A stretch of DNA of 59,178 bases from Oscillospiraceae bacterium. GTDB lineage: Bacteria > Bacillota > Clostridia > Oscillospirales > CAG-272. The stretch lies in NCBI GenBank assembly GCA_015065105.1, contig SVQZ01000015.1, positions 1 through 59,178 on the forward strand, read 5' to 3'. The notes beneath the pieces are model-generated. The model saw nothing but the letters and a program-made list of their open reading frames with translations. It searched no databases and had not been told where the DNA came from. Of this stretch, positions 26,052-37,679 are shown in pieces. The translations under genes were made by a program, and so were the position numbers. Position 1 is the stretch's first letter. Each line of letters begins with the position of its first letter.

Positions 26052-27165
26052 CTAAATTAAAATCTCCTGCAAGGGTGATCTCGAAATCCTCATCATCATC
26101 CTCAAGGATAGCTGCAGCATCGTCTGCGGCAGCACCCGACAGCATTGCCGCTCTTACCTTTTCCTCAAGCTCTGCCATGAGCTCGGGGTTAGACTCGAAA
26201 AGTGCCTTTACCTTTTCCTTACCCTGACCGATGCGTTCTCCGTTATAAGAGAACCATGAGCCGCTCTTTTCAACTATTTCAAATTCGAGAGCAAGATCGA
26301 TGACCTCTCCCGATTTACAGATTCCCTTACCGTAAAGAATATCGAATTCCGCAACCTTGAAGGGAGGAGCAACCTTGTTCTTAACTACCTTACACTTAAC
26401 GTGGTTACCCTTTATCTCGGTACCCTCCTTTAAGGTCTCTGCCTTTCGTACCTCAATACGTACCGAAGAATAGAACTTAAGAGCACGGCCTCCTGTTGTG
26501 GTCTCGGGATTACCGTACATAACGCCTATCTTCTCACGAAGCTGGTTGATAAATATGAGAATACAGTTTGTTTTGGCAACAGAACCGTTAAGCTTACGAA
26601 GAGCCTGCGACATAAGTCTCGCCTGCTTACCAACGTGGTTTGCACCCATGGTGCCCTCTATTTCCTCCTGGGGAACAAGTGCGGCAACAGAGTCAACAAC
26701 GATAACGTCTATCGCACCGCTTCTCACAAGAGCATCGGTAATTTCAAGTGCCTGCTCACCGCTGTCAGGCTGGGAAACAAGAAGGTCGTCTATATCAACA
26801 CCCAGAGCCTTTGCGTAAATAGGGTCGAGAGCGTGCTCCGCATCAATAAAGGCTGCTGAGCCGCCCGCCTTCTGTACCTCTGCGGCACAGTGAAGGGCAA
26901 CGGTTGTTTTACCCGAGGATTCGGGACCGTATATCTCTATTATTCTGCCGCGGGGAAGTCCCCCTATACCTAATGCCATGTCAAGGGTGAAGGAGCCTGT
27001 TGATACAGCGCTTACATTCATATCAACGTTTTCACCCAAACGCATTATTGAACCCTGTCCGAATTCTTTTGTTATATCTGAAATGGTTTTCTCTAAGGCT
27101 TTTTTACGTTCCTTAGCATCCTGTATTGCCGCAACTGACTGCGGCTTCTTTGAAACCTTTGCCAT
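26044..27165 (-). CDS. recA: Recombinase RecA
   Basis: 373 residues. Walker [10 protein letters not shown] near residue 78, the conserved [15 protein letters not shown] stretch, L1/L2 DNA-binding loops ([21 protein letters not shown]) and the [19 protein letters not shown] segment are all present. The acidic C-terminal tail ([13 protein letters not shown]) modulates DNA binding. RecA catalyses strand exchange and triggers LexA cleavage in the SOS response. I see no clear LexA box in the 25-bp gap upstream, so it may rely on read-through from the gyr genes or on a promoter inside the preceding gene. recX overlaps its end. Confidence 0.97.
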   Translation of the reverse strand: MAKVSKKPQSVAAIQDAKERKKALEKTISDITKEFGQGSIMRLGENVDMNVSAVSTGSFTLDMALGIGGLPRGRIIEIYGPESSGKTTVALHCAAEVQKAGGSAAFIDAEHALDPIYAKALGVDIDDLLVSQPDSGEQALEITDALVRSGAIDVIVVDSVAALVPQEEIEGTMGANHVGKQARLMSQALRKLNGSVAKTNCILIFINQLREKIGVMYGNPETTTGGRALKFYSSVRIEVRKAETLKEGTEIKGNHVKCKVVKNKVAPPFKVAEFDILYGKGICKSGEVIDLALEFEIVEKSGSWFSYNGERIGQGKEKVKALFESNPELMAELEEKVRAAMLSGAAADDAAAILEDDDEDFEITLAGDFNLDG

Positions 27166-27190
27166 ATATATTACTCCTTAAACATTTAAT

Positions 27191-27817
27191 TTAATAAGTC
27201 GGATCGTTTAATCTCCAGCCGCTTTTCTCCTTAACGAGGGTAAGCTTTATCTCTGCGGTACTGCCGTCAAACAAGGTCTGCTCAACGCTAAGATATACCT
27301 CATCAAAGTTTACTCCCGTTACCTTTACGGTAGAGGGATCGATCTTATTCTGACCGACGTATTCGTTTTCCTTCTGAACGATATTTATGATAAGATTTCC
27401 GTCGTCATTGTTTTTATATCTTTGATAGAGCATGAAGCGTACGTCCTCGGTGTCTCCCTCAAAGAGTATTTTATTAAGATCATTTTCAATATAGCTTGTG
27501 CTGTAAACCTCTGCAACCGCCTTTGCGATATCCTCGGTATTCGAATAACCGCAGGAGCTGTCAACCAAACGGTACTGGGGTCCTGTTACCGATTCAATGA
27601 TACCGTCCTGACCCTCGGCTACGGGAAGTCCCTCACCCCAGATGATCTCATTCACCTTTTCTGCCTTTGGCAGAAGCTCTGAAAGTATCTTTTCGGCTTC
27701 GTTATCGCTCAGCTTGTTTTTATTCTTCAAAATGAGGATAACACCGCTCGTTATAAGAGCGGCAACAAGGAGTATAGCAACCGCTATCAATATTTTTTTA
27801 ACTATCGGCTTCTTCAT
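27191..27817 (-). CDS. Membrane-anchored protein of unknown function (IseA-like?)
   Basis: 208 residues with one N-terminal membrane helix (about 8-31, KKILIAVAILLVAALITSGV) and an extracytoplasmic domain of alternating strands. Segments such as EIIWGEGLPVAEG, AVAEVYSTSYIENDL and YQRYKNNDDGNLIIN remind me of the IseA/YoeB type of cell-wall endopeptidase inhibitor, but this is a weak resemblance. It starts inside the last codons of gyrA (20-bp overlap), so it is co-translated with gyrase, and recA follows 25 bp after it. A wall-related protein between gyrA and recA is unexpected. Confidence 0.75.
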   Translation of the reverse strand: MKKPIVKKILIAVAILLVAALITSGVILILKNKNKLSDNEAEKILSELLPKAEKVNEIIWGEGLPVAEGQDGIIESVTGPQYRLVDSSCGYSNTEDIAKAVAEVYSTSYIENDLNKILFEGDTEDVRFMLYQRYKNNDDGNLIINIVQKENEYVGQNKIDPSTVKVTGVNFDEVYLSVEQTLFDGSTAEIKLTLVKEKSGWRLNDPTY

Positions 27818-30320
27818 TTACTTCTGTACTTTCCTCTGTAACCTCAACGGTTGCTTCTTCGGATCCGGAAGCTTCAAAAGCATTCTCATCCTCTTCCTTT
27901 GCAACCTTGGCAAAGTTAACTATTCTTGTTTCGGCAGCCGTTCTCATAACGATAACACCGCCTGCTGTTCTTGAATATACTGGTATATCGGATACGGGAA
28001 TACGGATCATTGTACCCTCACTTGTGATCATCATGATATCCTCGTCCTCATCAATAGCACAGATACCGCAAAGATCACCTGTTTTATCGGAAAGCTTATG
28101 ACAGCAAACACCCTTAGTTCCTCTGTTATGTGCAGAGAAATCGTCAAATTCGCATCTCTTTCCGAAGCCCTTTTCGGTAATGGTAAGAAGCTTCTTGTTT
28201 TCTTCTACGATTGCCACTCCCTTTACGTAGTCTCCCTTTGTAAGCTTGATACCGCGGACACCGTGAGCTGTTCTGCCCATTACTCTTGCGGCACTTTCAT
28301 GGAAACGTGCGGCAAAGCCCTTGTTTGTTGCGATAATTATTTCATTTTCACCCGTGGTGTGAGCAACGAATACGAGCTCATCGTCATCATCAAGGCTGAG
28401 TGCCCGCTTACCGCCCTTACGCTGATATTCGTATTCCGAAAGATCGGTACGCTTTATAATACCGTTCTTTGTAACCATGGTAAGATATTCGCCCGCCTTG
28501 AATTCGGTGATGGAAAGAATAGCCGTAACCTTCTCACCCTCATCCATTTCAAGGATGTTTACGATATTCGTACCCTTAGCCGTTCTGCCTGCCTCGGGTA
28601 TCTGGTAAGCCTTCTTTACCTGGACCTTACCCTTATTGGTGAACATCATAAGCATGGAGTGAGAATTACAAGCTACCATTCTTTCAACAAAGTCTTCTTC
28701 CTTTGTTGTCATGCCTATAATACCCTTACCGCCTCGGCGCTGTGCGGAATAGGTGTCGCTGGGACAGCGCTTGATATAGCCTGCTTCAGACATTGTGATA
28801 AGACAGGTGTGGCGTTCGATAAGATCCTCGATAAGAATATCGTCTTCAGCCGCAACGATATCGGTCTTTCTGTCGTTTGCGTACTTCTTCTTTGCTTCAA
28901 GAAGCTCGTCCTTGATTATCTGTCTTATCTTTCCTTCGTCAGCAAGTATAGCCTTGAATTCGTCTATCATCTTATGAAGCTCTGCCAATCTCTGTTCGAT
29001 CTTATCTCTTTCAAGTCCTGAAAGACGTCCCAAGGTCATTTCAACGATAGCCTGAGCCTGAATATCGGTAAGACCGAAGTTTTCCATCAATTTAGCCTTT
29101 GCATCGGGAATCGATGCAGAGGAACGGATTATTTTGATAACCTCTTCGATATGGTCAAGGGCTATTTTCTGGCCCTCACGGATATGGGCTTCCTTTTCTG
29201 CCTTTGCAAGATCAAACTTAACACGGCGGATAATAACGTCTTCCTGATGTCTTATATAGTGAGTAAGTATTTCCTTTAAGCTCAGTACTTTGGGCTCGCC
29301 GCCGACAAGGGCAAGCATATTTATAGCGCAGGTATCCTGAAGCTGTGTATATTTGTAAAGCTGATTTAAGATTATCTGACCGTTACAGTCGCGGCGGTAT
29401 TCGATAACAACCTTGATACCGTTCATATCCGATTCATCGCGGAGTCCCGTGATACCCTCGACCCTCTTATCCTTATGGAGAGCAGCGATCTGCTCAACCA
29501 TTGTGGTCTTATTTACCATGTAGGGGATCTCGCTTACGATAATACGGTGGTTTTCCTCGTCAACCTCTGCCTTTGAGCGCACCATAACTCTGCCCTTACC
29601 CGTTGTATAAGCCGCAACGATACCGCTCTGACCGTAGATAGTTGCACCTGTAGGAAAGTCGGGCCCCTTGATATATTCCATAAGCTCGGGAACTGTAGCC
29701 TCGGGATTGTCCATAAAGTATATGGTTGCATCAACTACCTCGCCTAAGTTATGGGTGGGAATATTCGTTGCCATACCAACAGCAATACCAACAGAACCGT
29801 TTACCAAAAGATTGGGGAAACGGGAGGGAAGAACGGTGGGCTCTTTTAACTTGTTATCAAAGTTGGGAACAAAGTCAACAACTTCTTTTTCAATATCCTG
29901 AAGCATCAGGTCTGCTATCTTTGACATACGGGCTTCGGTATAACGGTAAGCCGCCGCCTGGTCGCCGTCAATATTACCGAAGTTACCCTGACCCTCAATA
30001 AGAGTATGGCGCAATGAAAAATCCTGAGCCAATCTTACCATTGAATCGTAAACCGCAGAGTCACCGTGGGGATGGTATCTACCGAGCACGTTACCAACTG
30101 TGGTAGCCGATTTTCTGAAGGGCTTATCATAGGTGAGGTGGTCCTCATACATTGCATAAAGAATACGGCGGTGAACAGGCTTTAAGCCGTCGCGCACGTC
30201 GGGCAATGCTCTTGACATGATAACGCTCATTGCGTACTGGATAAACGAGGTCTTTACCTCCTTACCCATATCCACGTCAACTATTTTCTGGTCTTTAAAA
30301 GTGTAATCCTTCTTTTCCAA
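27798..30320 (-). CDS. gyrA: DNA gyrase subunit A
   Basis: 840 residues. The breakage-reunion domain has the catalytic Tyr in AAAYRYTEARM (about 124) and the quinolone-binding region HPHGDSAVYDSMVRLAQ with a Ser at the key position. The C-terminal beta-pinwheel carries the GyrA box QRRGGKG (about 540), which distinguishes gyrase from topoisomerase IV. An acidic tail rich in Glu (about 815-840) ends the protein. With GyrB it introduces negative supercoils using ATP. Separated from gyrB by a pfkB-family kinase gene. Confidence 0.97.
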   Translation of the reverse strand: MEKKDYTFKDQKIVDVDMGKEVKTSFIQYAMSVIMSRALPDVRDGLKPVHRRILYAMYEDHLTYDKPFRKSATTVGNVLGRYHPHGDSAVYDSMVRLAQDFSLRHTLIEGQGNFGNIDGDQAAAYRYTEARMSKIADLMLQDIEKEVVDFVPNFDNKLKEPTVLPSRFPNLLVNGSVGIAVGMATNIPTHNLGEVVDATIYFMDNPEATVPELMEYIKGPDFPTGATIYGQSGIVAAYTTGKGRVMVRSKAEVDEENHRIIVSEIPYMVNKTTMVEQIAALHKDKRVEGITGLRDESDMNGIKVVIEYRRDCNGQIILNQLYKYTQLQDTCAINMLALVGGEPKVLSLKEILTHYIRHQEDVIIRRVKFDLAKAEKEAHIREGQKIALDHIEEVIKIIRSSASIPDAKAKLMENFGLTDIQAQAIVEMTLGRLSGLERDKIEQRLAELHKMIDEFKAILADEGKIRQIIKDELLEAKKKYANDRKTDIVAAEDDILIEDLIERHTCLITMSEAGYIKRCPSDTYSAQRRGGKGIIGMTTKEEDFVERMVACNSHSMLMMFTNKGKVQVKKAYQIPEAGRTAKGTNIVNILEMDEGEKVTAILSITEFKAGEYLTMVTKNGIIKRTDLSEYEYQRKGGKRALSLDDDDELVFVAHTTGENEIIIATNKGFAARFHESAARVMGRTAHGVRGIKLTKGDYVKGVAIVEENKKLLTITEKGFGKRCEFDDFSAHNRGTKGVCCHKLSDKTGDLCGICAIDEDEDIMMITSEGTMIRIPVSDIPVYSRTAGGVIVMRTAAETRIVNFAKVAKEEDENAFEASGSEEATVEVTEESTEVNEEADS

Positions 30321-30337
30321 TTCTAATTACCTGTTCC

Positions 30338-33261
<2,924 letters not shown>

Positions 33262-33271
33262 TTAAACCTTA

Positions 33272-33523
33272 TTAAACCTCATTCTTTTTGTTTAGTCTGC
33301 CATGCAGGGATGAGGTCGAAAGCTGTGAATAATAAATCTTGTTTTCCTCTGTTACAACAAAGGCTTTCGGGATCTCATAGGAGGTAAGTACCGTTCTTTG
33401 CTCTTTTTCGGCACGTCTTAAGTAGCTTCTTGTCTGTGTCCCCTTCGTAGAGGTATCCATATCAAAGATCCCTATTATTTTTTTCTTTTTCAAAACTGCA
33501 TTGTTTCCTAAATGGATATACAT
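33272..33523 (-). CDS. remB: RemB-like regulator (DUF370)
   Basis: 83 residues starting MYIHLGNNAVLKKKKIIGIFDMD, with the FVVTEENKIYYSQLSTSSLHGR core, close to B. subtilis YaaB/RemB and placed identically between recF and gyrB. In Bacillus, RemA and RemB activate matrix and osmoprotection genes; RemA-type proteins bind DNA as ring oligomers. Its start overlaps recF by 16 bp, so its production is tied to that of RecF. Confidence 0.88.
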   Translation of the reverse strand: MYIHLGNNAVLKKKKIIGIFDMDTSTKGTQTRSYLRRAEKEQRTVLTSYEIPKAFVVTEENKIYYSQLSTSSLHGRLNKKNEV

Positions 33524-34596
33524 TTTTCAAACCTGCCGTTTTCTGTTTTATATGCTGTCATATTTTTTATATTGCTGAAATCGTCGGTATTACAGGACGT
33601 TATAAAGGTCTGTCTTTGTCTTACTCCCGACAGGACGTATTCTCTTCTTTTAGAATCGAGTTCGCTTAAAACGTCATCAAGCAGAAATACGGGATATGAA
33701 CCGCATTCCTTTTTTGAGATCTCTCCCTCGGAAAGCTTTAAGGCAAGAGCGATCGAGCGCTGCTGTCCCTGAGAAGCATAGCTTCTTGCTTCGTGACCGC
33801 ATATTGATATATCGATATCGTCCTTGTGTACACCGTAAAGCGTTGAACCGTATTTTATCTCTCTTTCGTGATTACTCATAAGCTCCTGCATATATTCTTC
33901 TTTGCTTTTTACACTTCGGTATAAAAGAGAAAGCTCTTCCTTACCAAGGGTCATGTCTGCGATGAATTCATTTGAGTATTCACTTAATATCTTTACGTAT
34001 TTTTCTCTTTTTCTGCTTATTATTTCAGCTTCCTCCGAAAGTTGCTGCGACCAGTATTCAACAGTAGCATCAAAGGATCGTCTGTCACGAAAAGCATTCT
34101 TTATCAATGCATTTCTTTGAGAAAGAATAAGATTATATTTCTGCAGATGTGATATATACGAGGGCTCTATCTGCGAGATAGCCGAATCGATAAAGCTTCT
34201 TCTCACCGACGGCCCGTCCTTTACAAGTGAAAGATGAGAGGGACAGAATATAACGGCTCTGAACTGACCTACCATTTCGGAAAGCTTTTTTATATCAACA
34301 CCGTTTCGCTTACAAAGCCTTCTTCCGTCACGGCTGTATGCTATCCTCATTTTCTGGTCTCTTATTCCGTTATTGAATTCTGTATCTACAGATGCGTAAT
34401 CGCAGCCGAATCTTATCATTTCGGCATCCCTTTGAGTTCTGAAGCTTTTTCCTCTTGCAAAAAGATATATTCCCTCAAGAGCCGAAGTTTTTCCTTGCGC
34501 ATTACTGCCTATAAATATGTTTACGTCTGGAGAAAATTCAAGCTCTTCATTTTCAATATTTCGAAAATCTCTGAATCTTATTTTTTTACAATGCAT
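33508..34596 (-). CDS. recF: DNA replication and repair protein RecF
   Basis: 362 residues, SMC-like ABC ATPase with Walker A GSNAQGKTSALEG near residue 30, signature YASQGQQRSIALALKL and Walker B VFLLDDVLSELD. It loads RecA on gapped DNA together with RecO and RecR. One base pair separates it from the dnaN stop. Order and spacing are those of the standard dnaN-recF pair. Confidence 0.95.
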   Translation of the reverse strand: MHCKKIRFRDFRNIENEELEFSPDVNIFIGSNAQGKTSALEGIYLFARGKSFRTQRDAEMIRFGCDYASVDTEFNNGIRDQKMRIAYSRDGRRLCKRNGVDIKKLSEMVGQFRAVIFCPSHLSLVKDGPSVRRSFIDSAISQIEPSYISHLQKYNLILSQRNALIKNAFRDRRSFDATVEYWSQQLSEEAEIISRKREKYVKILSEYSNEFIADMTLGKEELSLLYRSVKSKEEYMQELMSNHEREIKYGSTLYGVHKDDIDISICGHEARSYASQGQQRSIALALKLSEGEISKKECGSYPVFLLDDVLSELDSKRREYVLSGVRQRQTFITSCNTDDFSNIKNMTAYKTENGRFEKCISI

Positions 34597-34597
34597 T

Positions 34598-35746
34598 TTA
34601 ATCCTTTATCTTAAGAGGTAATATAAGGAACGTAAAGTTGGAATTTTCTTCATTTACTGCAGGCTCTATGGTCATTCCCATTCGCGCACTTGTAAGGCTA
34701 AGCTTCAGCATCTCGCTGTCAGCGGCGCGAAGGGCATCCAAAAGGTAACGGCATTTAAAACCTATCATTATATCCTCACCCTCTTTTTCGGTGATTATTT
34801 CATCATATACCTTACCTGATACTGATACTGAGGATATTTTAAGCATATTACCTTCAAAATTACAGCGTAAGAAGCTTTTAAGCTGTCCCATAGTCTGATC
34901 CTCTGTTACAAGAGAAGCACGCTCTAATGCCGCTAAAAATGCCTCACAGTTGATCTTTACGGTTGTTTTTGATTCTTTGGGAAGGAATCTGTTATAATCT
35001 ATATATTCATTTTCGATAAGTCTTGAGAAGAATATAACGTCATCTATACGGAAGATAACGTATTTTCTTGTAAGTCTTATAGAGATCGTATCATCATTAT
35101 CCGACAGGAACTTGAGAAGCTCATTTAAGGTCTTACCGGGAATTATGAACTTCATATCGAGAGAGCTTTCGTCCTCATCGTTTCTTTCGATATCGGTTAT
35201 CTGCTCCTTAATAGCCATTTTGTTTCCGTCGCAAGAAACAACCGTTATCTTTGAGCCTTCAATTTTAAAGAATGCACCGTTAAGCTCGGGACGCATATCG
35301 TTCTGTGCTACAGCAAACTGTGTTTTTGTTATCATGTTTTTTAATACGCCCTTTTTGATATGAAAGCCCATATCACCTGTTAAAACGGGAAGCTGGGGAA
35401 AATCATCACCGTTCATTGCGTATATTTCAAATTCACTCTTACCGCTGTATATTCTTGTTACGTTGTTTGCATCTATTTCGAGAGTAATATAGCCTGAAGG
35501 CATTGCACGTACTATCTGAGTAAGCTTATTTGCATTAAGTATGTAATTACCTGTTCTCTGTGTATCGCAGGGTATCTCGCAGCGAAATCCCTTTTCAAGA
35601 TCATAAGAGGTTATTACGCATTTTCCTTCTTCCGAGCAGTTAAGATTTATACCCTCTATTGCAGGAATGGTATTTTTACCTGATACACAGGAAAGTGCAG
35701 GCTGTATTGCTCCTAAAAGCACTGATTTTTCAAATATTACCTTCAT
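34598..35746 (-). CDS. dnaN: DNA polymerase III beta sliding clamp
   Basis: 382 residues with three repeated clamp domains (about 1-120, 130-255, 256-382) and the typical start MKVIFEKSVLLGAIQPALSCV. The C-terminal end FLILPLKIKD resembles the usual LPMR-type tail. The ring-shaped dimer tethers polymerase to DNA. AAAAAGGAG precedes the start. Upstream is copy E of the dispersed repeat, which carries a TATAAT on this strand, and then oriC. Confidence 0.96.
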   Translation of the reverse strand: MKVIFEKSVLLGAIQPALSCVSGKNTIPAIEGINLNCSEEGKCVITSYDLEKGFRCEIPCDTQRTGNYILNANKLTQIVRAMPSGYITLEIDANNVTRIYSGKSEFEIYAMNGDDFPQLPVLTGDMGFHIKKGVLKNMITKTQFAVAQNDMRPELNGAFFKIEGSKITVVSCDGNKMAIKEQITDIERNDEDESSLDMKFIIPGKTLNELLKFLSDNDDTISIRLTRKYVIFRIDDVIFFSRLIENEYIDYNRFLPKESKTTVKINCEAFLAALERASLVTEDQTMGQLKSFLRCNFEGNMLKISSVSVSGKVYDEIITEKEGEDIMIGFKCRYLLDALRAADSEMLKLSLTSARMGMTIEPAVNEENSNFTFLILPLKIKD

Positions 35747-35768
35747 TTTGTTCTCCTTTTTTTCGTAT

Positions 35769-35843
35769 TATAGGAAATTGCTTTATTTAGTGTTGATCGT
35801 TTGCACGATAGAAACGGACTGAATATGGTGCGCTTGCCGGCGC
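35769..35843 (+). repeat. Dispersed ~74-bp element, copy E, upstream of dnaN
   Basis: Starts TATAGGAAATTGCTTTATTTAGTG, continues CGTTTGCAC and ends in the hairpin GGTGCGC-TTGCC-GGCGCT. It lies only 22 bp upstream of the dnaN start, pointing away from it. It is the only copy without a terminator hairpin before it. Its first bases, read on the minus strand, form CCTATAAT, a possible -10 for dnaN. Confidence 0.65.
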
Positions 35844-35849
35844 TTTTTC

Positions 35850-36080
35850 TTTAAAAAATAAATAAAAAAGAAAAATAAATTAAATATATAAAAAGAAGCC
35901 GTAGTAGTAGGGGGTGTTGATATTGAGGATAAGTTGAAATATCCTTATTTTACAATACTTTCCGGGTCAAATTTTTTCCACATCGGTATTGGAAAAGCTG
36001 TGGATAAATCTTAAAGATTATTTCGGGATAAAAGTTATCCATCATTTTGAGGGATAACTATGTGGATAAGTGGATAACTT
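35850..36080. other. oriC: Replication origin oriC (dnaA-dnaN intergenic)
   Basis: An AT-rich stretch (35850-35900, mostly A/T with A-runs) is followed by a GTAGTAGTAG tract (35901-35910), which matches the DnaA-trio element. Next come GGGGG and a weak box TGTTGATAT (35915-35923). Then come DnaA boxes: TTTTCCACA (35974-35982), TGTGGATAA (35999-36007), TGTGGATAA (36061-36069) and AGTGGATAA (36069-36077). Several GATAA/TTATCC half matches lie between them. The order AT-rich, trio, GC-run, boxes is the layout of the B. subtilis basal unwinding system. The location between dnaA and dnaN supports the call. Confidence 0.85.
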
Positions 36081-36092
36081 TATGTTGATAAC

Positions 36093-37475
36093 TTATCCTT
36101 TGATCTCACGGATAAGCTCGTTTATCTCTTCCTCATAGAGCGAATTGATCTTTATTTCATCCTCTACTGCCTTGACAGAATTCATCATTGTTGTTCTGTC
36201 TCTCTTGAAGATCTCGCCTATCTTACCGAAGCTCATATCGGTAAGCTTATGTATAAGATATACACAGATATGGCGGGTAAAGGCTATGGTTTCGGTGCGC
36301 TTTCGGCTCTTGATATCCTCGATGGTAACTCCCTTTTTCTGAGATACTACAGTTAATATTCTTCCTACCGATATATTTGCTCCCGGCTTATTGGTTATCA
36401 TATCAGCAACACAGCTCTGTGCCATCTCAAAGGTGAGAGGCGTATTTGTAAGAAAGCTCTGAGCACATATACGGTTTATAGCTCCTTCAAGCTGTCTTAC
36501 GTTTGAGGTGAGGTTTTCTGCAAGATAGTGGAGTATCTTATATGAAATATCAACTCCCTTTTTCTCTGCCTTGTTTTTCATGATAGCGATCCTCAGCTCA
36601 AGATTCGGAGGCTGTATGTCAGCTATTATACCCCATTCGAATCTTGTACGGAGTCTTGATTCAAGAGTTTTCATTGCACTCGGGGGACGGTCGGATGCCA
36701 AAATTATCTGCTTTCCGTCCTCGTAGAGCTCGTTGAAGGTATGGAAAAACTCTTCTTCGGTGGATTCCTTGCCTGCAATGAACTGAACGTCATCTACCAT
36801 TAAGACGTTAACGTTTCTGAAGGTGTTACGAAATTCTGCGGTAGAATGGTTTGCAATGCTTTCTATAAGCTTGTTTGTAAAATCCTCGCTCTTTACGTAT
36901 TTGATAGTCATTGACGGATCGTTTTCCTTTATATGACGCATAATGGCATATAAAAGGTGGGTCTTACCGAGACCGCTTTCGCCGTGGATAAAGAGTGGAT
37001 TATAATCGTTATCGTGGGGATTTTTTGCCACTGCAAGGGATGCGGCATGGGCAAATCTGTTAGAAGAGCCAACGATAAAGTTTTCAAATGTATATTCAAA
37101 GTTCTGGGTGTTACTGTATTCGTTTTCGTTTGTGACCGCAGGTGCGGCGGTAACCGGTTTATCATTGGTAACAGGCTTTTCTTCGATAACGGTCTCACCT
37201 GTATATTTTGAAATATCTACAGGGCCGTTTTCTTCGGATTCAATTATTATATCAACGTTATAGTCGAGGGTGAGTTTTAAATATCTTGCTATCTTCTGCT
37301 TATGCTTGTTTTCGATGATATCGCGGTAAAAATCGTTTTTTGCAGCAAATACTGCAATGCTTTCGTCTAAATACAATAATTTGATGCTGCGGAACCATAA
37401 GGTTATAAAGCTTTCGGAAAATTCGTCTTTCATTGCATCGGTCACTATATTCCATACTTCTGTAAAGGACTGCAT
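36093..37475 (-). CDS. dnaA: Chromosomal replication initiator DnaA
   Basis: 460 residues. Domain I (about 1-85), a linker rich in Pro/Thr/Asn (about 90-130), AAA+ domain III with GESGLGKTHLLYAIM near residue 165 and VLMVDDVQFIAGKE, and domain IV with the DNA-binding signature FKRDRTTMMNSVK near 435. DnaA-ATP opens oriC, which lies just after this gene, and also regulates its own transcription through DnaA boxes. AAAGGAAG precedes the start. The upstream gap to the DUF4838 gene (37476-37679) is extremely AT-rich and must hold the promoters for both directions. Confidence 0.97.
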   Translation of the reverse strand: MQSFTEVWNIVTDAMKDEFSESFITLWFRSIKLLYLDESIAVFAAKNDFYRDIIENKHKQKIARYLKLTLDYNVDIIIESEENGPVDISKYTGETVIEEKPVTNDKPVTAAPAVTNENEYSNTQNFEYTFENFIVGSSNRFAHAASLAVAKNPHDNDYNPLFIHGESGLGKTHLLYAIMRHIKENDPSMTIKYVKSEDFTNKLIESIANHSTAEFRNTFRNVNVLMVDDVQFIAGKESTEEEFFHTFNELYEDGKQIILASDRPPSAMKTLESRLRTRFEWGIIADIQPPNLELRIAIMKNKAEKKGVDISYKILHYLAENLTSNVRQLEGAINRICAQSFLTNTPLTFEMAQSCVADMITNKPGANISVGRILTVVSQKKGVTIEDIKSRKRTETIAFTRHICVYLIHKLTDMSFGKIGEIFKRDRTTMMNSVKAVEDEIKINSLYEEEINELIREIKG

Positions 37476-37679
37476 ACTTCTTTTACTTCCTTTCTTCTAA
37501 ATTTTCTTATTCATATTTATATAATTATATATATTATAATATATTATTTATTAAATATAAATATTATTATTTAATATTATCTATGAATTAACAAAATTTT
37601 TACAATTTTTATTCCCTACAAAGGATAAAAATCTGTTATCTTATATAATAGATAAATATAACTTAAGGCAGGTAGGGTT

